NCBI RefSeq assembly: GCF_004798865.1 | Contig: NW_025336481.1 | Location: 31,966,299-32,030,298, forward strand | Direction of reading: 5' to 3' | Length of the DNA stretch: 64,000 nt | Origin: Varanus komodoensis | Taxonomy: Eukaryota; Chordata; Lepidosauria; Squamata; Varanidae | Shown here: positions 11,576 to 21,443 of the stretch, in pieces | Layout: each line of letters starts with the position of its first letter | How positions within the stretch are numbered: position 1 is the first letter of the stretch | Notes under the pieces: generated by a model | The model's database searches: none | Seen by the model: only the letters and a program-made list of their open reading frames with translations | Told to the model about the DNA's origin: nothing | Made by a program: the position numbers and the translations under genes

Positions 11576-11690
11576 GGAATGTCACTGCACGGGCATTTAT
11601 TAGAGATCACCCATGATGTAATTATGCACTGTATACATCTTGCTATTATTAATGCATGAGAAGGCACAATCATAATTATTTTTTAAGAAT

Positions 11691-11792
11691 GTAATCCTAT
11701 GTATAGGAAAAAACGTCCTACATTTCCCAGCATGCCCCAGCCAGCTACCAAAGGGCAACTTTTTCCCTATCTAAATAGGCATAGGATTGTAT
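11691..11792. mobile_element. short MITE with 'gtaatcctatg' ends
   Basis: gtaatcctatgtatagg at the left is mirrored by ataggcataggattgtatc at the right, with about 65 bases between. Same family as 4494-4594 and 54083-54197. Confidence 0.6.
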
Positions 11793-12884
11793 CTTTACAG
11801 TATGAGAAGCAGAATACTGCTCTGCTACTACTTCCTCCCACACTATTTTGTACCTTAATTTGGATTTCTTTACATTTTAACCTTTCCAATCTGTCTCTTT
11901 GCATGCATGTGATGTGTGTGCAAGCATGTGTGTTTGCTGTGCAAAGACAGCATTTGAGTTCTCACACCAGCCCAAGTTACAGAACAGCAGCACAGCTATC
12001 TCCAGCTCACCCTCTCCTAGAATGGGTCTCCCTACACAAGTTCCCCCATCCCATCAATTTCAGAATTCAGATACTTCAAAACAAAGTATCATAAAATTGC
12101 ACTGCAGTGGGACCAGCAGAACTAAATGCAGTGTTAAGCTCCCAACTACTCCACCATTATCTTACTGTTAAAGTGCCACTCACCTCAAAGGAGAGCCTGA
12201 GGTGAGATTATTGGATTCTAGATATATACACAATATAAAAGTGCTTAATTTGAGCTGATCATGCTGGGTTTTTTATTTCTCCAAAAAGCATTTTTAAAGG
12301 TTTCAGAAAAGTCTTTATTATACAATATTAAAATACAGATTTTCCAAGTAGGAACCCCTGTATTCTTTTGCAAGAGCTACACATGTGGTCTAATGCAGCA
12401 CACCTACGCAGATGGCTGTCTCTGTCAAGGAAAAACGAGCAAAAGCTCTGCCAAGATATGTCTGTCAAAAGCCTGACACTGGAAGAACAGCTTTAAACTT
12501 AAGTTGGCATCCTGATCTGATCAGGAAACGAAGTTGCAAGTCTGGTCCCCCCAACATACATCTTTGATACGCTGGGGACCTGTCCTGAAAGTTCTTCCTC
12601 TTGCATCTCTCGTCTTAATCCATTCAGCTCTTTGGTTTTATTCTCACGTGCCTCTAGCAAACTGCCCATGTGATCCCACCCTTCCCCAAATTGTGTGTGT
12701 AACTGATAAAAGCATCCCATACAGGTTCCATCTTTGTAGTCCCTTCTGGGACTAGCTACATGCTGCATGTATTCCCTGTAGGTCTGAATAAACTGTAAAT
12801 ATTCTTTTGATTGTACACACCCAGCAAACCTGAGTTCACTGTTTCTTGACAGTTCCTATTCACAGATCTGCTCCTTTACAAATA
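11793..12884. other. no gene recognised
   Basis: AT-rich sequence. The frames at 11699-12171 and 12499-12768 have no recognisable domains or splice context. Confidence 0.4.
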
Positions 12885-13295
12885 TTTTATTATTTATTTA
12901 TTAAAACATTTTTATGCCGCCCCATTCGCCGAAGCCTCGGGGCGGCTCACATCAATAAATTAAAATAATTATAATATAAATTAAAATATAAATATAAAAT
13001 TAAAATACAGCAACACAGTATAAAATAAGCCGCCCTGGCTAGATAAAACCAATAATGTTAACAGTTAAAATGCCGCTTGAATAAAAAGGTCTTCGCCTGG
13101 CGCCGAAAAACAAATAACGACGGCGCCAGGCGGACCTCTCTGGGGAGCGCGTTCCATAACTTAGGCGCCACCACAGAGAAAGCCCTCCTCCGAGTACCCA
13201 CCCTCCTAATTTCTTTCATGGAGGGTTCCCGGAGAAGGGCCTCCCCCGCCGATCTGCATTTTTTATGCAACCATTGACTCTTAAGATTCACTAAA
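12885..13295 (-). mobile_element. L2-like LINE, 3' end with reverse-transcriptase C-terminus
   Basis: On the minus strand an open frame (13291-13058) encodes the C-terminal end of an L2-type reverse-transcriptase protein. It contains the characteristic LWNALPREVR block followed by FRRQAKTFLFKRHF. Downstream lies a 3' UTR ending with gaggcttcggcgaatggggc, a Gly/Cys-rich-looking GC block, and a ttaataaataaa tail repeat. The copy is 5'-truncated, as usual for LINEs. Many CpGs survive in the coding part and in the 3' block, unlike other repeats here, and the 77-codon frame is uninterrupted. It is probably the youngest L2 copy in the window. Confidence 0.85.
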
Positions 13296-14839
13296 TCTAA
13301 AAATTTGCTATTTTATTCTTAAACATGTTTGTGCAGTTGTGAAGATGTTCAATGATATGTCTTAGAGACACACATTAGGACTTGGGTTTCAAAGTTCTAC
13401 TTTAAACTAGTTTATTAGAAACCAGTGCTGTTAAACTATAGCACTTATAAATTCAAAGACTGTAGACTTAAACTCTAGTACAAGCAAGGGCAGAAGCAGC
13501 CAGCTGGCAAGAAAGACTGTAATAAAATTGCTGTGGTTTATATGCACATTCATTTTCTTATTCAATTACATATACACTCTTCTTCACGCCACAGCAAATT
13601 CAGTACTGTGGTTGTAGTTCAAAATGAAGAAAAATCCCCAAGCATACATCTCTCTAGCTTAATCCACTTTCTGATGATCTTCTATGGCAAGGTAGGCTGC
13701 AAGCTCTATTTATATGAGAGCAAGTACTACTGAACTCAATGGAACTTACATCTGAGTAGACACATACTGGCACTGCTTTGACAGGGAAGCATTTTTAACG
13801 GAAAAATACTTTAAAATGTGCTTTGCATTTAAGAATAATTTTCAGATCATCTAAATTGCACACTAATACATTTCAGGTGGCTTTCTTAGGGCACAGAAAT
13901 CCAATTGTTTGAGCAGACTACTGCTCACATGGATCCAACCCCATTAAGTGGATATTCAAAATGAGTAGAAGGCCAGCAGACAGCCAACTATGAAATAAAA
14001 TGCAATTAATTATATTTAATTATATATCTTGATGATAAAAAGGAACTTCCTTTTTTAAGTAGTTTTGCACTTATGTTTATTATGGAATTTTATTTGCTTT
14101 GGAACAATAAGATTTTCCTATGTTTTCTCAAACCGCAAATCAAGCCAACACAAAAAGACAAGAGTTTCTCAAACTGTGGAAGGAAACCGTCTAAAGGTAT
14201 TAAGCATATCACTGGTCATCCTTAATTTTGTCTGCCCAACTGCACTGCATAACTCTCCTCTTTTTTGCCCTCTTCCCTGATTTCTTGTTCAGTGTTGCTG
14301 ACTAGGAAGGGGAAGAGGGCACAATTCTAACAAAGGAGAGGATTATAGAAGTACAGTGCGGAGTAGTCATCAGGCTGACTGCAGGGTTCAAGCAGCAACC
14401 CAAACAACCCTTGTAAGCAAAAAATACAGCGAGTCAGTCAAAGCCATTCACAACTGAACGGGAGTTTCACCCCATCTCCTACCCCTTCCATAGGACCAAA
14501 CAGACTAATAATTATAAAAAGGCACAAGAGTTCTATTTTCATTCCCTAAACATAAGAACCTTCTCCCACTAATTTGGTAAAGAATGTGGACACGAGTAAT
14601 GAGTTAGTGCTGTATATTACCAATTAACTGTTAGTAGAATCAGTAAGCATATATTTATCCAATTATTTTTAAGACGTATGAGTCACACTCTCTACCAGAA
14701 ATGACACGTGAGGCAACACAAAATACGCAGCTAACACACACAGCCAACAAATGCTGGCTATCTGTTGCTTAAGATCCATATATTTCTTAAAACATATGTG
14801 CTTTTAGCCTTATTTGCTCCAATTCATCAAATGTGCTGG
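13296..14839. other. no gene; one MITE fragment
   Basis: AT-rich sequence. A fragment near 13720-13770 ('ctgaactcaatggaacttac', then 'ctgagtagacacatac') matches the interior of the short 'aggattgca' MITE family. Nothing else is recognised. Confidence 0.4.
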
Positions 14840-15105
14840 CCATCAATTTAGATGGCTTTAAAAGGGGACTAGACAAACTTGCAGAGGACAAAATTATCAA
14901 TGGCTACCATTTCCAATGGCTATGGATGACTTCCCCCAGTATCATAGGCAGTATGTCTCTATATATCAGCTGATGGGCAACATGAGCAGGGAGATGGTAC
15001 TGCACTCATGTTTTGCTTGTGGATATCCCAAAGACATTTGGTTAGCCACTATAAGAACAGAATGCTGGACTAGATGGATCTCCTCCACAAAATACAGATC
15101 TGTGG
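14840..15105 (+). mobile_element. CR1-like LINE, 3' end fragment
   Basis: It carries, in order, 'gatggctttaaaaggggact', a 'caatggctac' block, 'caggcagtatgtctctatat', 'gcagggagatggtactgcac', 'atttggttagccactataag' and 'aatgctggactagatggatc'. The last is the diagnostic CR1 3' block. Sense on +. 5'-truncated, with no open reading frame of the enzyme left. Better preserved than the copy at 330-585. Confidence 0.8.
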
Positions 15106-17014
15106 GTGGAAACAGACACTCAAGCATGCAGTGGAGTGAGATATGCCTTCACTTCTACTGCCTGGTCCCACAAATCCCACAGAACTAATGCACCATACTC
15201 TGTACAAATGGCGAAACAATTTTCTAGTGAAGTTCACTGTTTTTTGTTTTGGCATACGATGGAAGCTTGGCAAATCTCATGTTCATGTAAAAATGAGCAT
15301 GCACATATGCCATACTCCCTATTTCAGAAGTTTAGGAAAATCTCTTTTCATGCAAAGTTTTACTATAGTATTGGCAATTAAAACAAACACGTTAATATCT
15401 ACTTTGGGTGACAAGATGAACACTGGAATCCATGGCAGAAGATGGTGGAATTCAAAGACATTATTTTTCTTCTTCTCCCTTGGACATAAATCACTGCACA
15501 CAGTTACATTTCATCTGACTCCATGCAATTTTGCTAACTGCTCTTGGAACTGAAAAGGGCACTTCAATCTCAGAGATTAACAACTGTTCAGATTTAGAGA
15601 TATTTTTATCCCTTTTTTGTGTGTTGCCAAGCATTACTATTTTCTTTTTCTAGTTCCACCCCAAAATGTTCATCTGAGATATTTTCCCATGTCTAGCACT
15701 ACTGTGGTGCTCTCCCTATCCCCAAATAAATTATTTGCTTACCTAAAAGTCAGTCCCCCAATCTGAACATATCTTTATATAGTAAAAGCATCCAAAGCAT
15801 TCTATCATGGTGCTACAAAGGGGCAGCCACGTGCCTATTTACAAGGCAATCCTATGCACATGTACTCAAAGAGAAGTTTTCTCCTAGATGCTTACACAGA
15901 GGGATGCTGCCTTAATGGAAATTTATACCTATGAATTGCACTCCTGCAGCTCATAGGTGTGAACTGCAAAGTCCCCCTGATTCCTATATCCCTGTTGCAT
16001 TGAACTTTCTCATGCTCCAATCTCTACTATTTTTGCTGCATGGGCTTTTCATTGGAGCAGGGGGAGCGGGGAAGGAAGCTGGAGGAGTCTATCTCCATGA
16101 TGTGAAGATGTCCCACCATTCTGCTTCCCTCTCTGTCTTCTGGAGCACCCCCTTTCCCCTGATGAGCATCAGACACAGTCAGGTGTCAGCAATCTAACTC
16201 TGCGGTTGAAGCATGGTCTCCAACAAAGGGCTTCCAAGCAATTTTATGGTCCTTGGAATGTTTGTCCAGGGTCCACAGGATTGATCACAGGTATTTAAAT
16301 CATTATACCCCTATTGTCACCTAGAAAAGCTCCCCAGGAGGCTCACATATTAATAAACCAAGTGGTCCCTGCCTTGGGGCTTGCAAGTGAAAAGGATGTG
16401 ACACAAAATGTGAAGAGGCATTGGGATGGAAAGGTAAGCAAGAGGACTCAAGCATCAGTTCTATGGCTCTTATAATGATTACGTAGATGTCATGTCTTGT
16501 CATGACCAACTAGAAAGAGAAGAGTGAAAAACAGATGGCCTTTCAGCGGTGCCAGCGGAATGGTCCTTACTGAGCCTACAGCCTAATGGAAGACCCAAAG
16601 AATCTAATTCTTTTTCTTCCCTTCCTCATACACACAACCTTTAAAAAAAACTGTGAATAATGTTTGCATTTTTACCAAGAAAGAGAACAGATGTATGAAG
16701 CACATTTGTCTATGCTCTTGATAAAGAACAATTCCATATTACTTGTTTTCTTTTTCTTTTAAAGCATGTCTCTAAAGAAAGAAAGGGACGAACACCTTGT
16801 TTGAATTATATATCTACTAGGTAAACTCAGGACCCAGGATTTCTATGGAGCATCTGCACCCATTGGCAACATGGCAGAAGCAGGGATATTGCTATAGAAT
16901 GTGTGAGAAGTCTTGAAATTCCTGTTGCAAACCCACATTAGTTTCACTTCACACTCTTTCCCATTTTGAAAAAAGTAATATAAGGAGAAATGTACATGTT
17001 AGCCTGGAAACTCT
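15106..17014. other. no gene; repeat scraps
   Basis: A one-sided MITE remnant ('ggcaatcctatgcacatgta', about 15845-15895) and a LINE 3' UTR fragment (16295-16440) are seen. The 136-codon frame at 15143-15553 and the 88-codon frame at 15931-16197 show no domain and are taken as chance. Confidence 0.4.
16295..16440 (-). mobile_element. LINE 3' UTR fragment (L2/CR1-like)
   Basis: The blocks 'ctccccaggaggctcacat', 'gtccctgccttggggcttgc' and the following 'aggatgtgacacaaaatgtg' parallel the minus-strand LINE remnant at 8470-8690. Confidence 0.45.
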
Positions 17015-17320
17015 ATTTACTTATTTATTTGTTTATTTATAAGCTGCTGAGACTAGGCAGTGTAAAACAGTAAAATTACAAGACAATTAAAACCATCATT
17101 AAAATATAAATAACTAATTATACTACTACTAATAATAATATAGCCAAGATCATTCAAAAACATGTCCAGGTAAGATGGACAACCAAATTTAATAAAATTA
17201 CAAAATTAATAGACATATACAAATCCATTATTAAAAATCAATTCTTAACATTATTAAAATAGGTAGAGAAGAGATATGTTTTTGCCTGGTGTCAAAAAGA
17301 AAGCAGGGTATAGAACAGCT
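17015..17320 (-). mobile_element. L2-like LINE, 3' end fragment
   Basis: It begins on + with an attta repeat tail and 'ataagctgctgagactagg'. A long A-rich 3' UTR follows, and then 'atatgtttttgcctggtgtc', which lines up with the 'aaggtcttcgcctggcgcc' region of the L2 at 12885-13295. Same orientation but much more diverged and CpG-depleted. Confidence 0.65.
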
Positions 17321-17720
17321 TATATGTAACACCCCCCCCATTTTTATTGTGCATATGCATATTCCTAATAACCAACTGTTAAGAATAAGAAAAATCTTCC
17401 TGCTGATGAGGGAGAAAGAGAAATTGCAATGTGTGAACATTTACACATAAGCTGTCAAGCTCTTCATTAAGAGGAAGAATAATACGAGCAAAATCTGTGA
17501 AAGAAGTTCTCAGGATACTGCCAGCATCTGATTCCAAGTAAATCCTAAAGATTCAGCAGTACCTGTTTTGTGAGTACAAGCAAGGAAATGTTGATACATT
17601 GCTAACAGGAGAAAGTGCTGATTTGTACATAAACAGGCAAGCAATCTATCTCCTGTTTTAGCAATATAACATTATTTCATAAATGTGAGATATGCTTGTA
17701 GAATTCTATCAACAGAATTC

Positions 17721-17960
17721 TAGTGTGTAGTGGTTCAAACTGAGGGACTGGGACTCAGGCAATCAGGGTTCCAGTCCCACTTGGCCATGGAGGCAACTGA
17801 GTGTTTTTGGACCAGTCATAGACTCTTAGCCCAACCTATCCTACAGGGTTGTTGTTGTGAGAATAAGACTGAGACCAGAAGGAGGAGAATTATGGAAGCC
17901 ACTTTGAGTTTGTTCTAAGAAACAGTAAGATATAAATCTAATTAATAAATACAAAAATAA
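17721..17960 (+). mobile_element. tRNA-derived SINE with L2-like tail
   Basis: The head 'gtgtagtggttcaaactgag' resembles a tRNA A-box region and 'gggttccagtcccac' a decayed B box. Next comes the body, with 'ggaccagtcatagactctta', 'gcccaacctatcctacaggg', 'ttgttgttgtgagaataa' and 'gaagccactttgag'. It finishes with a 'agatataaatctaattaataaata' type tail like that of L2 (pattern only). Minus-strand copies of the same SINE lie at 25915-26132 and 45113-45347. The SINE is presumably transcribed by RNA polymerase III and mobilised by L2 machinery; this is inferred from its shared tail. Confidence 0.75.
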
Positions 17961-20224
17961 CAAAATATTTGATACGAGAGTGCACTTAAAAAGCCATTAA
18001 AGATGGACAAGAGAGTGATGCCCGAAACCTCAGCTCTCAACTTGTCTGTCTAATAATAACCATTATCTTTAGAGAAGAAATACTAATTCTGAAAAGAATA
18101 CAGAAGGGAAATCCACACCAGCTGTTTCATCTGGGATCTTGCACAGCAAGTTCAAAATGAACAGGGAGACAGCATAAGTCACTCCTATAATTCCAGATGT
18201 ATTTCTCTGCTGCTGTCAGAAAATGAAAGGGGATACATATCATTCAAGGAACGAAGGAAAAGAGAAAGCAGTCAACAGTGCGTTATATTCAAAGTTAATT
18301 CTACTTAGAATAGACCCATTGAAATGTGACTTAAGTTGGACTAACATTCAAAAGAACCCTATATATACAATCCAATACAGGGTTCAATTGCTTCAATCAA
18401 TATATAGATGTTTTTGTTGATATTAGTAGCACTTCTTCTTTGTGCTTACATGAACTTCCCTTGATTTTCCACTAAAGCACATCTTTGGATTGCCACCTTT
18501 GGTTTTCTTACATGGAGGTAGTTCTACCACTTTTCCACCCCTTCTAAGGCAGGTCCTGTTCAAGCTTACTTCAGTCTGAGATGAAGAAGCAGATGTCTTT
18601 TCCTATTTACGGGTAGCAGCGATTCCACAGCTTTGGTTGGGTATGGCAGAAAAATGTTATTCATTTATTTATTTAACCAAAATGACCTCGATGGAGAACA
18701 CACCTTTGGGTTATGACTTCATCCTGCCCTATATGTGGATCAGGCCTTTGCTGTTCGACCATCAAGGTCCTAGCTGCTAAGCCATACTCTTTCAAATGCA
18801 GGACTTCCCATGTTGCTGGAGAAGGAATTTTCATGAGCCCCTTTCCTTTCCTGTCTTTAGTCCAGCAAAGAAGTGGGATAGGAGTTAGGAAATAATGGAT
18901 TTCATTCAGCCTCTCACACTTTTCCTATCACCTAGTATTTTTAAGGATAACATAAAATGCATACATTTTCATGATCATTCCCCCAAATATACAAAGTTAT
19001 ACATTTTTTCCATATATGCACGTTTTACAAGTGACTTGTACAAACATTTCTGTGTGCATTTTTCTGTAGCATATGTACTTTTGGTACACATAATTATTTC
19101 TGAGCCAGGTCATAACATTCGGAAAATGTGAATCTCATCCTGTAACTGTGTTCCAGGATTTGATAAATTTGTATTAAAATATATTAATACCAAAATGGAA
19201 TCAAATAGGAACAGAAGACTTCACCCCAGCTTCCTGGATGAAAATAATGCCAGCCTATAAATGTTTGTGAGAGTTTTGCACATTAGTGGGGCTAGCATGC
19301 TTCCACAGATAACATACAGTCATTCTTCTATCTTCTATTCCCTTCTTCCCCACTGCATGATACAAAATGGGATCAAACTTAGGCTAATAAAAACTTGCTA
19401 CATATGTAAATGAGGCAACCAGCTAGACCTTCAGAGAAAGTGCTGACACCTACAGAACATACTTTTCTTCACAAAAGAAATGTTAAGTATTTCAACTGAG
19501 CTGAAAGTCCATCCTGGTTGGGAATGAAAGAGGCAGTTATTCATGGTGCACTTTCCAGGGCCAGTGTGGCACTGACTGCTTGGATGAGGATGGTGAGGGC
19601 TGGGAAAGGACATCTATGGACAGAGAGATGGAGCAAGAGGAGTGTTCTGAAGGCCGTGGTTTCCAGGTGTTCAGGCAGACCTTGGAAACTGACAGGGTAT
19701 GGAAGTACCAGGAAGGGGGCACGAGAGAGGAAAAAAGAGGAGTCCAGTCTGATCCCTGACCCCATAACATGGCATTGGAAAAGAAGGGCAAGACAATTAG
19801 ATCTAGATCAAAGAGGCTAGTCCTTCTCCAGAGAGGCACAGAGGGTTACTGAAAAGGAGAGTTCTTGGAAATAGCTTCTAGTTTGGGGTCTATGAACAAC
19901 TCGATGCATGCTAAGAGACTTTTCCTTTGCTGGTTATTAGTTTGCTGCCTGCATGTTGGAAATAAAGTACTTTTTGCCACAGGAATAGCTGTTGTTTGAT
20001 AGGAAGGAGGTAACCCAGCTCCCAGCACAACCCTCCCAAGAACTCTCAGCATCAGGAAGGTGGGTCTGCTGCTGCTAATCAACTTTTACTAATCTTCAAG
20101 TAATGGTGCATGCCAAGCAATTTTAAAGCCTATCTGTGAACAGAACTACATAAAGTGCAAATACTTCTTGTTGAAGACTTGCGATTTCTTGCAGAATAAT
20201 GAAATATAGTTTATTCTCTGCTAA
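17961..20224. other. no gene recognised
   Basis: AT-rich sequence. An attta-rich LINE-tail-like scrap lies near 18660. The opposed frames at 19518-19839 (+ and -) overlap each other and match no family I know. Confidence 0.4.
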
Positions 20225-21063
20225 GGCTTGAAATATCAGAAAGAAGTATCAACAACCAGGAGAAATATCTACAGCCTCAGCTATGCAGATGATACCACTT
20301 TAATGGCAGAAAGTGAAGAGGAACTAAAAAGCCTCTTGATGTGAGTGAAAGAGGAGAGCGCAAAAGTTGGCTTGAAACTCAACATCAAGAAAACTAAGAT
20401 CATGGCATCCGGTCCTCTCACTTCCTGGCAAATAGATGGGGAAGAAATGGAGGTCGTGACAAATTTTATTTTCCTGGGCTCCAAGATTGCTGCAGATGGT
20501 GACCTCTGCCAAGAAATTAAAAAATGCTTGGACATTGGGAGGAATCCTATAGCAAATCTAGACAGCATACTAAAAAGCAGAGACATCACGCTGCCGACAA
20601 AAGTTCCTATAGTCAAGGCCATGGTTTTCCCAGTTGCAATGTATGGCTCTGAAAGTTGGACCATAAGGAAGGCTGGGCGCCAAAGAATTGAGTCATTTGA
20701 ATTGTGGTGCTGGAGGAGACTCCTGCAAGTCCCTTGGACTGCAAGGCGATCAAACTGATCAGTCCTAGAGGAGATCAACCCTGACTGCTCTTTAGAAGGC
20801 CAGATCCTGAAGAAGAAACTCAAATACTTTGGCCACCTAATGAGAAGGAAGGACTCACTGGAGAAGAGCCTAATGCTAGGAACAATAGATGGCAAAAAAG
20901 AAGGGAACGGCAGAGAATGAGGTGGCTAGATGGAGTCACTGAAGCAGTCGGAGTGAGCTTAAGTGGACTCTGGGGGATGGTGGAGGACAGGAAGGCCTGG
21001 AGGAATGTTGTCCATGGGGTCACGATGGGTCGGACGTGACTTTGCAACTAGCAACAACAACAA
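20225..21063 (+). mobile_element. BovB (RTE-clade) LINE, 3' part with reverse-transcriptase end
   Basis: This is the 3' portion of a BovB non-LTR retrotransposon. The catalytic YADD of the reverse transcriptase is encoded at 20282-20293 within SYADDTTLMAESEEELKSLL. Next come GLKLNIKKTKIMASGP, ITLPTKVPIVKAMVFPVAMY, ELWCWRRLLQVPWTARRSN and, beyond, KLKYFGHLMRRKDSLEKSL. All are strongly BovB-like. The frame is broken only by in-frame TGA codons at 20342 and 20756 and a shift near 20900. After the shift the frame reads RQRMRWLDGVTEAVGVSLSG and on to the expected stop TGA at 21037-21039. About 24 bases of 3' UTR end in a caacaa tail. The endonuclease half is missing (5' truncation). A partly duplicated stretch of about 20 bases precedes the YADD block. 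BovB is known for horizontal transfer between squamates and ruminants. Confidence 0.95.
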
Positions 21064-21214
21064 GGCTTGACATACTCTTCCCAGCATAAAGAGGGGAGAA
21101 ATAAAGAGTGTTTCTAAAGTGATCACTGTAGTGTTGCTGTTGTTATATGCAAAGTGATCAAATTTATTGCAAGATACTTGCTTGTCCCTAGAAGCCTTTG
21201 CCTTGTATCAAATA

Positions 21215-21300
21215 TTTGGACTGGACCAAAGTCACCTAGTGAGATTCATGACTGAGTCTGGACTAGTGAAATACTCAAACCACTACATTGCACTAGGTTC
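21215..21300 (-). repeat. tRNA-derived SINE, head fragment
   Basis: 'ctggaccaaagtcacctagt', 'catgactgagtctggact' and 'aaaccactacattgcac' are the reverse complement of the head and early body of the SINE at 17721-17960. The tail half is absent. Confidence 0.5.
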
Positions 21301-21415
21301 CCCTACCATATCTAGGCTTTCCAGACTGTTCCTACATCAGTTCTTTGGTATCTTCTAAAAAGCTGCTCCTGCAGGTCAGGCAATCTCCAAAACAGGAAAG
21401 GACATAGAAGAGAGC

Positions 21416-21443
21416 TGTGTGTGTGTGTGTGGGGGGGGGGGGG
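21416..21443. repeat. (GT)n followed by poly-G
   Basis: About seven GT repeats running straight into a 13-base G run. Likely unstable and prone to sequencing error. Confidence 0.9.

Noticed and set aside
15143-15553. 136-codon + frame following the CR1 end
   Set aside because: Overlaps another frame and has no domain. The CR1 3' end leads straight into it without coding similarity.
17721-17800. tRNA-like A and B boxes, possible tRNA gene
   Set aside because: The boxes are degenerate and lead into a SINE body and tail. No cloverleaf can be drawn for a functional tRNA.
20281-20895. 204-codon minus-strand open frame, the longest in the window
   Set aside because: It lies antisense to the BovB reverse-transcriptase region, and the sense strand gives clear BovB motifs. 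The frame is a shadow.
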